Assembly (NCBI GenBank): GCA_024644535.1
Contig: JAHEKX010000009.1
Span: 1-64,000 of the forward strand
Direction of reading: 5' to 3'
DNA length: 64,000 nt
Source of the DNA: Gammaproteobacteria bacterium
GTDB taxonomy: Bacteria > Pseudomonadota > Gammaproteobacteria > Pseudomonadales > Halieaceae
Shown here: positions 7,847 through 14,893 of the stretch, one piece after another
Numbering within the stretch: position 1 is the first letter of the stretch
Layout of the letters: each line of letters begins with the position of its first letter
Notes under the pieces: generated by a model
Database searches by the model: none
What the model saw: the letters and a program-made list of their open reading frames with translations, nothing else
Told to the model about the DNA's origin: nothing
Translations under genes and position numbers: made by a program

Positions 7847-9772
7847 ATGCGAGTTTTAGGGTTTTACGTTGTGCTTTTGGTGGGATGTGCGATGCATGCC
7901 GCACCAAGTTACGCCGCTGATACGAAGGACAGCAATGCCGAAATGTTCGCAAAACATTCTGCATTCACAAGTGTTTCCATCTCGCCAGGTGGCGATTACC
8001 TAGCGGTTGGTATTTTGCGTGATGGCAAACGTGCGGCAGCGGTACTAGACCTAGATACTAAAGCAGTCAAATCCTTGATTACCTTTAAAGACCCTTTAGA
8101 GGTCGCGAGTATTCGTTGGCTGAATGAAGAGCGTTTGTTGGTCACTATGGCGCGTAAAATTGGTTCTCTGGAAATGCCAGGCAGTGCGGGCGAACTCTAT
8201 GCCGTCAATGCTGATGGCTCTAAAGGTAAAAATATCTTTGGATTTATGGGGGTCGAGCCTATTGCGGCATCGGGTCGCTATATCGGCAAACTCGACGATG
8301 AGCATATTTTGGTAGAGGTTCACCCTTGGAGCGGCGTGGCGGGTAAAGATCTGCAGCCAAGCGTGATGCGTGTAAATATCAATAATGGACGAACAAGAGA
8401 ACTGACGCGAACAAATATTCGAGGCGCTAATTTTTTAGTTGACGACGATAAAGAAGCACGGTTCGCCATGGGGTTAGACGATGATTTCAATTTTGTCTTT
8501 TCTTACCGGGCCAAGGGGGAGCTGGATTGGCAGCTTGTTGATTCCCCTTTTACTCTGGACGTTACGCCTTTAGGTTTCGAGTCGGGAAAAGAGCGGATTT
8601 TGATGTTGGCACCCGATCCCGAGACGTCAGTGATTGGTGTGTTCTCGTACGATCCCACATCGGGTAAAGCAGAGCAGGTTTATGTCCATCCTGTCGCTGA
8701 TGTGAGCAACCTGTATACCGACAAAGAGGATCAGGTTTATGGCGTGCGTATTGATCAATACTATCCCGAATTTATAGCGTTAACGCCAGAGCACGAACTA
8801 GCACAAATTCAAAAAATGTTGCTTGCAAGCTTCTCTCAGGGTTATGTGTATGTGACATCAGCTACTGAGAATCGTGACAAAATCGTATTTGCACTGTCTG
8901 CTCCCAATTTGCCGGCGCGCTATTATCTATTCGAGCCCGAGAAGAAAAAAGCGACGTTTTTACTTGATGCTTATCCGAATATCGACCCCAAGGTTCTGGC
9001 GAATCAGGACGCTATTGAGATTAGCGCGCGTGATGGAACGACATTGCGAGGCTACCTAACCTTGCCGCCTGGCTCTACAGGCAAAGACTTACCGGTGGTC
9101 GTTATGCCGCATGGCGGTCCCCATGCTCGCGATATGTGGGGTTATGATCCGTCGGTGCAAATGTTGGCCCTAGAGGGCTATGCGGTACTACAAATCAACT
9201 TCCGCGGTTCAACCGGCTATGGAACCGATTTTCGCGACGCCGGCTATGGCGAGTGGGGTCGTAAAACCCAGGAAGACATTATTGATGCGACTTACTGGGC
9301 GGTGAAAGAAGGTATTGCCGACAAAGAGCGACTTGCGATTTTCGGCGCAAGCTTTGGTGGCTATTCTGCTCTCCAAGCACCGATCATTGATCCCGATTTG
9401 TACAAAGCGGCTATAGGTTATGTGGGTGTTTACGATCTAGATATGCTGTACACCACGGGAGATATCAAAACCACGCGGTGGGGTGATGCATACCTTGATA
9501 CTACCTTACCTGATAACGAGGCGGATCGTATCGCGCAGTCGCCCGCTCGCAATGTGGATAAGCTGAAGGCGGCGTTATTCATCGTCCACGGTGTCGACGA
9601 CCCCAGAGCCGCTTTCGAGCATGCCGAAGTACTGCGCGATGCGCTTGATGAAATTGACTATCCTTATGAGTGGCTGGCAAAAGATGGCGAAGGCCACGGT
9701 TTTTATGACGTGGACAACCGCACGGAGCTAAATAACAAGGTGCTGGCGTTTCTTGAAAAACACCTCAATTAA
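7847..9772 (+). CDS. S9 family (prolyl oligopeptidase-like) periplasmic peptidase
   Basis: The start is ATG 7847, preceded by GGAG at 7837-7840; it gives a signal peptide (MRVLGFYVVLLVGC..YA) that a longer in-frame reading from 7745 would bury. The 641-residue protein has an N-terminal beta-propeller region and a C-terminal alpha/beta hydrolase domain with FGASFGGYSAL (Ser502), HGVDDPRA (Asp584 or 585) and EGHGF (His617), the expected S9 triad. It should be an exported dipeptidyl- or oligopeptidase acting on short peptides. It starts two bases after the sulfotransferase stop, so the genes are coupled. S9C enzymes beside TonB receptors are known from lasso-peptide catabolism, but no lasso genes are visible here. 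Confidence 0.88.
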   Translation: MRVLGFYVVLLVGCAMHAAPSYAADTKDSNAEMFAKHSAFTSVSISPGGDYLAVGILRDGKRAAAVLDLDTKAVKSLITFKDPLEVASIRWLNEERLLVTMARKIGSLEMPGSAGELYAVNADGSKGKNIFGFMGVEPIAASGRYIGKLDDEHILVEVHPWSGVAGKDLQPSVMRVNINNGRTRELTRTNIRGANFLVDDDKEARFAMGLDDDFNFVFSYRAKGELDWQLVDSPFTLDVTPLGFESGKERILMLAPDPETSVIGVFSYDPTSGKAEQVYVHPVADVSNLYTDKEDQVYGVRIDQYYPEFIALTPEHELAQIQKMLLASFSQGYVYVTSATENRDKIVFALSAPNLPARYYLFEPEKKKATFLLDAYPNIDPKVLANQDAIEISARDGTTLRGYLTLPPGSTGKDLPVVVMPHGGPHARDMWGYDPSVQMLALEGYAVLQINFRGSTGYGTDFRDAGYGEWGRKTQEDIIDATYWAVKEGIADKERLAIFGASFGGYSALQAPIIDPDLYKAAIGYVGVYDLDMLYTTGDIKTTRWGDAYLDTTLPDNEADRIAQSPARNVDKLKAALFIVHGVDDPRAAFEHAEVLRDALDEIDYPYEWLAKDGEGHGFYDVDNRTELNNKVLAFLEKHLN

Positions 9773-9788
9773 GCGCAATAATGTCTGC

Positions 9789-9812
9789 AAAAGGGCCTTC
9801 GGGCCCTTTTTT
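9789..9812 (+). terminator. Bidirectional terminator with UUCG loop
   Basis: AAAAGGGCC (9789-9797), loop TTCG, GGCCCTTTT (9802-9810), then T to 9812. The stable UUCG tetraloop and A/T-flanked stem suit termination of the S9 peptidase transcript and of the opposing oxidase-lipoprotein transcript. Confidence 0.85.
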
Positions 9813-9867
9813 ATGCACGCTCACAGCCAATGGTTTTACACCACGGTTATGCGTTACGAACGATAAA

Positions 9868-10104
9868 TCACGGCTGGCGCGTAAACGTATAGTTTCTGCA
9901 ATTCAGCCCGCGTCGGGCTACTTCCATTTCGATCTCGGGCGTGGGAAGGTAGCCCTCTTCTGGATAAGCGGCATCGCACAAGACTTTATTCGACACTGCG
10001 GCCAAATCGTTGGGCTCTAAATTTGCGGTGTGGGCTGGGTGGCCGGCACAGCCGTTAAGGCTAGCGATACCTACAAGGAATAATATGGCGCCTATTAGCT
10101 TCAT
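9868..10104 (-). CDS. Small predicted lipoprotein
   Basis: A 78-residue protein with a short hydrophobic leader and lipobox SLNGC ending at Cys19, so it should be lipidated after signal-peptidase II cleavage. Residue 20 is Ala, which by the +2 rule favours the outer membrane. The mature part (about 60 residues) contains two more cysteines (VLCDAA and GLNCRNY) and resembles no family I can name. Its ATG overlaps the stop of the upstream oxidase as ATGA (10101-10104), so it is translationally coupled. The terminator at 9789-9812 follows. Function unknown. Confidence 0.72.
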   Translation of the reverse strand: MKLIGAILFLVGIASLNGCAGHPAHTANLEPNDLAAVSNKVLCDAAYPEEGYLPTPEIEMEVARRGLNCRNYTFTRQP

Positions 10105-11405
10105 ACCAAGGACCTGACTTTAGGGCTGAGTTTGTCTTTAAGACTGTAGAATAGCATGCCGGCCACTAAAGTTGGCCACTTTAACAGTGGGCCTCCAGGG
10201 AAGTTTTTAATCGGTATTGTGCCAAATTTCTCAAAGCCCTCAGTCTGCCCTGCAATGGCTTGTGCCATTAATTTTCCCGCTAGCGTGCCGATGGAGATGC
10301 CGTGACCGGAAAAACCTTGGGCATAGTAAATCTGCTGTTTGATGTGCCCAATATGTGGCAAGCGATTGCGCGTAATCGCCAGTGTGCCGCCCCAGCCGTG
10401 TGTGATTTGCGTCTGGGCCAATTGTGGGTAGCGGCTTAGTAAATGCGGTTGAACAAAGGTTTTAATGTCCTCGGGGAAGTCACGAGAGTAGGTCTCGCCA
10501 CCCCCAAACAAGAGTCGATTATCGGCCGATAGCTTCCAATAGTTGACCACAAACTGAGAATCGGCAATGGCTAAATCCGATCGGGTAATAGACCGCGCCA
10601 TCTCCTCGGATAAAGGCTCGGTCGCTATCATGTAGTTGCTAATTGGCATTACTTTATCGGCAATACGCGGCTCTAGGTGCTCCAAATAAGCATTACAAGC
10701 CAGGACAACTTTGTTAGCGGTAATGCGCCCATGCTCAGTCGTGACGTTTACGGTGTCGGCCTGTTGTTGCGTGTGAGTAACCTGCGTGTTTTCGTAAAGC
10801 TCGCTCCCCAGTATTGCCGCCGCATTAGCCAGACCTTGCACGTATTTAAGCGGATGCAAGTGCTTGGCGTTTGAGTCTAGAACGCCGTCTATTAGGCCCT
10901 TTGCTTGGGTCTCTTGCCGCAGTTCTTGGGGGCTAAGATATCGAGCACCGGTATAGCCATAGACTGTCTGTAAGTGCTCAGCTTCTCGCTGTAAATTGGC
11001 TGTGAGCTTAGGGTTAGCAGACGCGTATAAATTTCCTGTTTTGAGCTCGCATTCGATATCAAAGCGCGTAATTAAATGACTGACTAGATCGACCGCATCT
11101 AGCCCTAACTGCCACAAGGCTTTGGCATGCTCTAAACCCAGCCAGCGTTCTAAGATGATTTGGCTTCGGCGTTGTCCAACACCCACGTGGCCGCCATTGC
11201 GGCCCGAGGCGCCATAACCTACGGTTTTGGCCTCTAGCACAATAACGCTCAGCCCAAGGTCTCGTAACGCGACTGCTGCCGAAAGGCCGGTAAGGCCAGC
11301 GCCTATGACGCAGACGTCGGTATGACGGTCGCCCTGTAATTGCGGGTAAACGGTTAGATTAGGGCTGGATGCTTGGTACCAAGATAGCGGTTCTAAAGAA
11401 TTCAA
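10101..11405 (-). CDS. FAD-dependent amine oxidoreductase, PuuB/OrdL type
   Basis: A 434-residue DAO-superfamily enzyme. The dinucleotide-binding motif VCVIGAGLTGLSAAVALRD lies near residues 31-49, followed by LEAKTVGYGASGRNGGHVGV, and the C-terminal half contains ADNRLLFGGGETYSRD and YYAQGFSGHGISIGTLAGK. These match gamma-glutamylputrescine oxidase (PuuB) and its OrdL relatives along the whole length. It should oxidise a secondary or N-acylated amine with FAD; the substrate is uncertain because no other puu genes are present. No ATG exists between the upstream in-frame stop and the FAD motif, so a TTG start at 11405 is likely, though its ribosome site is poor. It is divergent from the LysR gene at 11582. 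Confidence 0.85.
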   Translation of the reverse strand: MNSLEPLSWYQASSPNLTVYPQLQGDRHTDVCVIGAGLTGLSAAVALRDLGLSVIVLEAKTVGYGASGRNGGHVGVGQRRSQIILERWLGLEHAKALWQLGLDAVDLVSHLITRFDIECELKTGNLYASANPKLTANLQREAEHLQTVYGYTGARYLSPQELRQETQAKGLIDGVLDSNAKHLHPLKYVQGLANAAAILGSELYENTQVTHTQQQADTVNVTTEHGRITANKVVLACNAYLEHLEPRIADKVMPISNYMIATEPLSEEMARSITRSDLAIADSQFVVNYWKLSADNRLLFGGGETYSRDFPEDIKTFVQPHLLSRYPQLAQTQITHGWGGTLAITRNRLPHIGHIKQQIYYAQGFSGHGISIGTLAGKLMAQAIAGQTEGFEKFGTIPIKNFPGGPLLKWPTLVAGMLFYSLKDKLSPKVRSLV

Positions 11406-11496
11406 GGGTCTGTAGTTATGTGCGATTTAGAGCAGTGTACCCCAGTCTGGCGCGAGTAGGTAGGTAGGCCTTTATCGATTCAATAAAACATAAAAT

Positions 11497-11514
11497 GCTA
11501 TTTTTATGCATAGC
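11497..11514. promoter_or_regulatory. Short inverted repeat, possible LysR-regulator site
   Basis: GCTAT (11497-11501) and ATAGC (11510-11514) flank an eight-base AT-rich spacer in the gap between the divergent oxidase and LysR-type genes. LysR-type proteins usually bind such interrupted dyads in the shared promoter. The arms are short, so this is tentative. Confidence 0.25.
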
Positions 11515-11581
11515 CGGACAAGCTTTTAAAGCCGACTGTTAAAACCCTTGCTATTTCACTAAAGCAGGTCAAAATCGCGCT

Positions 11582-12427
11582 ATGGATACGGAGTTATTGC
11601 GCACTTTTCTGGAAGTCAAAGCCACCCGACATTTTGGTCGAGCGGCCGATAACTTATTTATTACCCAAGCCGCCGTCAGCGCGCGTATCAAGCAGTTGGA
11701 ATCTTACTTTGGTGCGCCCTTATTCCACCGCGATCGCAACAATATCCAATTAACCCCAGAGGGTGAGCGCTTAGTTCCACATGCAGAATCGATCTTGATA
11801 TCTCTTCTGCGGGCCAGGCAGGACTTGGCCTTGCGTGAGGGGGGTGATTTACGCCTTAGCGTTGGGGTTCGACAAGGGCTTTGGTGCGACATTTTGCAGG
11901 CGCGACTTGATCAGCTGCACGATGAGGTGGCTGACCTTAAACTGCACATCGAAACTTTATCGCAAGAAATGCTCGCCAAAAAGCTGCGCGACGGCGCGCT
12001 CGATACCGCCTTAGTGTTTGATACGCCAGCCGCGGCAGAGTTAGAGTCACATCGCGTCGGGGACTTGCGCCTGCGATTGTTCGCGCACCAAAGCATCAAA
12101 AATTTAGCCGAGGCAGTCAGTACTCGCTACATTTACTTACAGTGGGGCACAGCGTTTTCGCGCTTTCATGTTCGCCAGGTAGCAAAGGATCCAATCCCGT
12201 ACCTGCAAACCAACATGGTCGATGCCGCCATCGCTCAGGTGCAGCGTCAGCAAGGTGCATGCTTTTTTCCCGAGGCTTTACAAGCCTCTTTGCTTGAGCA
12301 AGGCATTTGTCGAGTTTCGGATGCTCCCGAGTTTGATACGCCGCTTACCTTATTGGTGCACCCGTACATGCGAACAAGTTCTCTGGTGCGCCGATTAAAG
12401 CATCAGCTGAATAATTTGAATCTGTAG
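11582..12427 (+). CDS. LysR-type transcriptional regulator, HdfR-like
   Basis: A 281-residue regulator. The winged helix-turn-helix occupies about residues 3-62, with DTELLRTFLEVKATRHFGRA and FITQAAVSARIKQLE, closely resembling HdfR/YifA of enterics in both motif and total length. The remainder is a LysR substrate-binding domain. E. coli HdfR represses flhDC, but no flagellar genes are here. The gene is divergent from the PuuB-like oxidase, the classic arrangement for LysR control of a neighbour. ATG 11582 lacks a clear ribosome site. The co-inducer is unknown. Confidence 0.85.
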   Translation: MDTELLRTFLEVKATRHFGRAADNLFITQAAVSARIKQLESYFGAPLFHRDRNNIQLTPEGERLVPHAESILISLLRARQDLALREGGDLRLSVGVRQGLWCDILQARLDQLHDEVADLKLHIETLSQEMLAKKLRDGALDTALVFDTPAAAELESHRVGDLRLRLFAHQSIKNLAEAVSTRYIYLQWGTAFSRFHVRQVAKDPIPYLQTNMVDAAIAQVQRQQGACFFPEALQASLLEQGICRVSDAPEFDTPLTLLVHPYMRTSSLVRRLKHQLNNLNL

Positions 12428-12432
12428 AGTTT

Positions 12433-12450
12433 TAAGGCGAGGCCGCCTTA
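12433..12450. terminator. Weak intergenic hairpin between convergent genes
   Basis: TAAGGCG (12433-12439), loop AGGC, CGCCTTA (12444-12450). It lies six bases after the LysR stop and before the stop of the opposing small gene at 12522. Neither side has a U-tract, so it is a weak terminator or only an RNA 3-prime end. Confidence 0.3.
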
Positions 12451-12521
12451 GCGTGGATATAGCCCTATGGCCTGCCACCGATATTAGGACGTGATGATCG
12501 TCTTACGCCCTAATTCTAGTA

Positions 12522-12734
12522 TTAAAGATCGTCGAAACTTAAGTCGTAGTAGCCGATCTCCTCGCGCAGGCGGCGTTCTTCCATGCGCAACTCGGCGCGA
12601 CGTCGCTTTTCGGCAAGCTGTTGTTTTTCTGACAAATTGCTCAATGGGATATCAATCTCATCGACCATGCCCAGGCCTTCATCGTCAAAATCATCTAGAT
12701 CGTCAGTATCGTTGCTGTCGTCATGCTTTGCCAT
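12522..12734 (-). CDS. Small acidic/charged protein, PA3496-like
   Basis: A 70-residue protein with a strongly acidic N-terminal half (DDSNDTDDLDDFDDEGLG) and a basic, helical C-terminal half (EKRRRAELRMEERRLREEI) ending in an acidic tail. It resembles the small Pseudomonas PA3496-type family that has been annotated as a putative envelope-integrity protein; I rely on memory of the pattern, so treat the name as tentative. It has no signal peptide or membrane segment and is probably cytoplasmic. A GGAG ribosome site precedes the ATG. It lies downstream of a gap rich in inverted repeats. Confidence 0.65.
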   Translation of the reverse strand: MAKHDDSNDTDDLDDFDDEGLGMVDEIDIPLSNLSEKQQLAEKRRRAELRMEERRLREEIGYYDLSFDDL

Positions 12735-12840
12735 CCGTCACACTCCAACATTTGGTGGGCTGATTTGGCGCAATATCACTCGAACCTCGAGCCCTGTAAA
12801 ACAAAAAATAATTAGTTATTCAATTAAAAATTTTTATCGA

Positions 12841-12921
12841 AAGCAGCGGCTTGTGTGGCTTCATGCCCGCGTATTCGCCGTAAAATACTCATCGTCCGTG
12901 ATGTTGCACAAGCCGCTGCTT
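12841..12921. repeat. Perfect 15-base inverted repeat, possible structured RNA
   Basis: AAGCAGCGGCTTGTG at 12841-12855 is matched exactly by its reverse complement at 12907-12921, enclosing 51 bases. A nested GTATT/AATAC pair (12871-12875 with 12884-12888) suggests an inner arm. No direct duplication flanks it and no U-tract follows on either strand. It could be a small RNA, a leader structure for the small acidic gene, or a dispersed repeat. Confidence 0.55.
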
Positions 12922-13073
12922 GCTTGTGATGTTTGCAGATCCTGTGCCAACTTTTGAATAGAAAAGCCAGGAATTTATAAGTTACTGTTTTAAAACATTT
13001 TTTTAAATTCAGGGCTGGCTCGGTTTGCAAGAGGTAGGTGATGCCGCAGACGGCTGAACCTTAAAATAGAGTT

Positions 13074-13097
13074 CGGACATGTCCGTGGACGTGTCCG
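13074..13097. repeat. Tandem palindromes GGACATGTCC / GGACGTGTCC
   Basis: CGGACATGTCCG (13074-13085) is a perfect 12-base palindrome. GGACGTGTCC (13087-13096) repeats its core 12 bases further on with one change. Together they can also fold as a ten-pair hairpin. They start two bases past the shikimate-kinase-like gene stop on the minus strand. They could be a 3-prime hairpin or a paired protein site. Confidence 0.45.
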
Positions 13098-13098
13098 G

Positions 13099-13623
13099 CT
13101 AAAGATTCAAAGCCTTTGCGATACGTTCTGCGATGGTGTCGGGGGTGGCTGAGTCGTTGCAATCAATTGTTATGTCTGCCCACTGTTGATATAGCGGATA
13201 CCGCTGCTGATACAGATTTTGGTAGGTCATTTCTACCGTTTTGGCCATACCCCGAGGCGCGTCACGCATTACACGGGCTTCTAAAGTATGAAGTGGTACA
13301 TCAAGAAATATAACGGCGCCTAGGCTTTTGAACTTTTGCATCAGAGCGTCGCTGTAAATAACACTACCCCCCGTGGCAATGACCTCTGACTGAAAGTGAA
13401 TTTCACGTAGTAGTGATTCTTCAAGCGCTCTAAAGTAATTAAGACCTTTGGTGTCCATAATGGTTTGAAGCGTTGCGCTTTCGTGGCGCTCAAGATCATC
13501 ATCCGTATCGTGAAATTTAAGCCCTAGGGATTCGGCCAAATAACGTCCAACCGTCGACTTCCCGGCGCCGGGCATGCCGATCAGAGTGACACAGCTTCCT
13601 TGTGGGTTTGTTACATTACTCAT
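13099..13623 (-). CDS. Shikimate kinase-like P-loop kinase
   Basis: ATG 13623 is preferred over an in-frame upstream start at 13674 because the upstream part overlaps the inverted repeat at 13634-13662 and is not family-like. The 174-residue protein has Walker A GMPGAGKSTVG, the shikimate-site DTDDD, YFRALEESLLRE and a lid with RDAPRGMA. It differs from AroK at the glycine loop: it reads ATGGSVIYS where AroK has ATGGGSV, one glycine fewer. There is no aroB or pilQ neighbour as for typical aroK, so it may be a paralogue with another acceptor. It is divergent from gcvT. Confidence 0.75.
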   Translation of the reverse strand: MSNVTNPQGSCVTLIGMPGAGKSTVGRYLAESLGLKFHDTDDDLERHESATLQTIMDTKGLNYFRALEESLLREIHFQSEVIATGGSVIYSDALMQKFKSLGAVIFLDVPLHTLEARVMRDAPRGMAKTVEMTYQNLYQQRYPLYQQWADITIDCNDSATPDTIAERIAKALNL

Positions 13624-13633
13624 GGACGTAAAT

Positions 13634-13662
13634 GCCTTACAATAGGCCGCGTATTGTAAGGC
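13634..13662. promoter_or_regulatory. Perfect 11-base inverted repeat between divergent genes
   Basis: GCCTTACAATA (13634-13644) and TATTGTAAGGC (13652-13662) are exact reverse complements separated by seven bases. The element lies 11 bases upstream of the shikimate-kinase-like ATG and about 86 bases upstream of gcvT. Its symmetry and position suit an operator for a dimeric repressor acting on one or both genes. Confidence 0.5.
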
Positions 13663-13747
13663 GTTTGCCGCCAACCAAAAACCCTTTGCCTTGCTCTTTG
13701 GCTTATGGCTGATTAGTCTGCTTAAGCCACAACTTCAGGAATTGACC

Positions 13748-14857
13748 ATGAGCTTAAAAAGCGTCTCTTTAGAGTCACTGCATCAAACCTTGGGTGCCAA
13801 ACTTGTACCCTTTGCCGGCTACAACATGCCAGTCCAGTATCCAACTGGGATTATCAAAGAGCACGTGCATACGCGCACCGCCGCGGGCTTATTTGATGTG
13901 TCGCACATGGGGCAGGTTGTGGTCAGTGGCGACGGGGTTGTGGCTGCGCTTGAAGCTTTAATGCCCGCTGATCTAGAGGGCCTGGGTATTAACGCCCAAA
14001 CCTACTCGTTACTGACAAACGCAGCTGGTGGGGTCATTGACGATCTGATTGTCACGCGTTGGGCAGACGATGAATTTATGCTGGTGATTAACGCCGGCTG
14101 TAAAGACAAAGATTTGGAACATTTGCGCGCCCACTTATCTACCGTGACTTTAGAGGTGCTGGATCAGCATTCCCTGCTGGCCTTACAGGGTCCTAAAGCG
14201 CGAGCGGTGATGAATGAATTAATACCCGAAACGAAGGGCCTTGTGTTCATGACTGGCACCCCGGCGGAGTTTGAGGGCACACAAGTCTATGTGACCTGCT
14301 CGGGTTATACAGGTGAAGACGGTTTTGAGATATCTGTGCCGAATTCGCAGGTCGAGGCCTTGGCACAAAAACTTTTGGCACATAAAGATGTGCTCCCTAT
14401 TGGGTTGGGCGCACGAGACTCCTTGCGTTTAGAAGCCGGCCTGTGTCTTTATGGGCATGAATTGGCAGAGGATATTTCACCAATTCAAGCAGGGCTTAAG
14501 TGGGCGATAGCCAAAGCCCGCAGGCCTGAAGGTGCGCGCGCCGGAGGTTACTTGGGCAGCGATATTATCGAGTCACAGTGGACTGGTGGTGCCGACACCA
14601 TGCGCGTAGGTTTGAAGGTTCTGGGTAAGCGTCCTGTACGTGAAGGCGCGGCCCTGTTTGATGCCGAGCAACGCCCAATCGGTACGGTTTGCTCGGGTGG
14701 TTTTGGCGCTACCCTAGAGCAGCCTGTGGCAATGGCTTACATTAAGGCGGAATCCGCCGCACTTGGCACCGCACTTGTCGCAGATGTGCGTGGTAAGCTG
14801 GTTGACGTTGAGGTAGCCAAAACACCTTTTGTGGCGCAGCGTTATTTCCGGGGATAA
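13748..14857 (+). CDS. gcvT: Glycine cleavage system aminomethyltransferase (T-protein)
   Basis: ATG 13748 follows AGGA with seven-base spacing and gives the standard N-terminus; the reading can be extended upstream to 13691 but that part is not family-like. The 369-residue protein has the diagnostic VPFAGYNMPVQYP, GLFDVSHMGQ, SGYTGEDGFEI, GLGARDSLRLEAGLCLYGHE and the C-terminal folate-enzyme barrel. It transfers the methylene of aminomethylated lipoyl-H-protein to tetrahydrofolate, releasing ammonia. gcvH and gcvP are not adjacent, unlike in many genomes, so they must be elsewhere if the system is complete. It is probably transcribed with the amidase 36 bases downstream. Confidence 0.94.
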   Translation: MSLKSVSLESLHQTLGAKLVPFAGYNMPVQYPTGIIKEHVHTRTAAGLFDVSHMGQVVVSGDGVVAALEALMPADLEGLGINAQTYSLLTNAAGGVIDDLIVTRWADDEFMLVINAGCKDKDLEHLRAHLSTVTLEVLDQHSLLALQGPKARAVMNELIPETKGLVFMTGTPAEFEGTQVYVTCSGYTGEDGFEISVPNSQVEALAQKLLAHKDVLPIGLGARDSLRLEAGLCLYGHELAEDISPIQAGLKWAIAKARRPEGARAGGYLGSDIIESQWTGGADTMRVGLKVLGKRPVREGAALFDAEQRPIGTVCSGGFGATLEQPVAMAYIKAESAALGTALVADVRGKLVDVEVAKTPFVAQRYFRG

Positions 14858-14893
14858 GCCAATTGCTACCCTAGATAAGAATAAGGAATTTTC

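Larger units (their letters stand above)
12735..13098. other. Gene-free gap of 364 bases with inverted repeats
   Basis: No convincing coding frame. The part nearest 12735 is the AT-rich leader of the small acidic gene, including a CTCGA/TCGAG dyad near 12780 and the palindrome AAAAATTTTT at about 12826. The middle holds a perfect 15-base inverted repeat (12841-12921), and the right end holds tandem palindromes (13074-13097) next to the shikimate-kinase-like gene stop. Confidence 0.6.

Noticed and set aside
294-9772. RiPP or lasso-peptide biosynthetic cluster
   Set aside because: No precursor peptide, lasso cyclase, radical SAM enzyme or exporter was found; the S9 peptidase and TonB receptor alone are insufficient.
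12841-12921. Miniature transposon reading of the 15-base inverted repeat
   Set aside because: No flanking target duplication and no transposase-like terminal sequence; no second copy was seen in the window.
12583-12957. Plus-strand 124-codon open frame over the small acidic gene
   Set aside because: It covers the opposite-strand small gene and the inverted repeat, has no family-like motif and reads as low-complexity Ser/Arg sequence; the minus-strand gene has a ribosome site.
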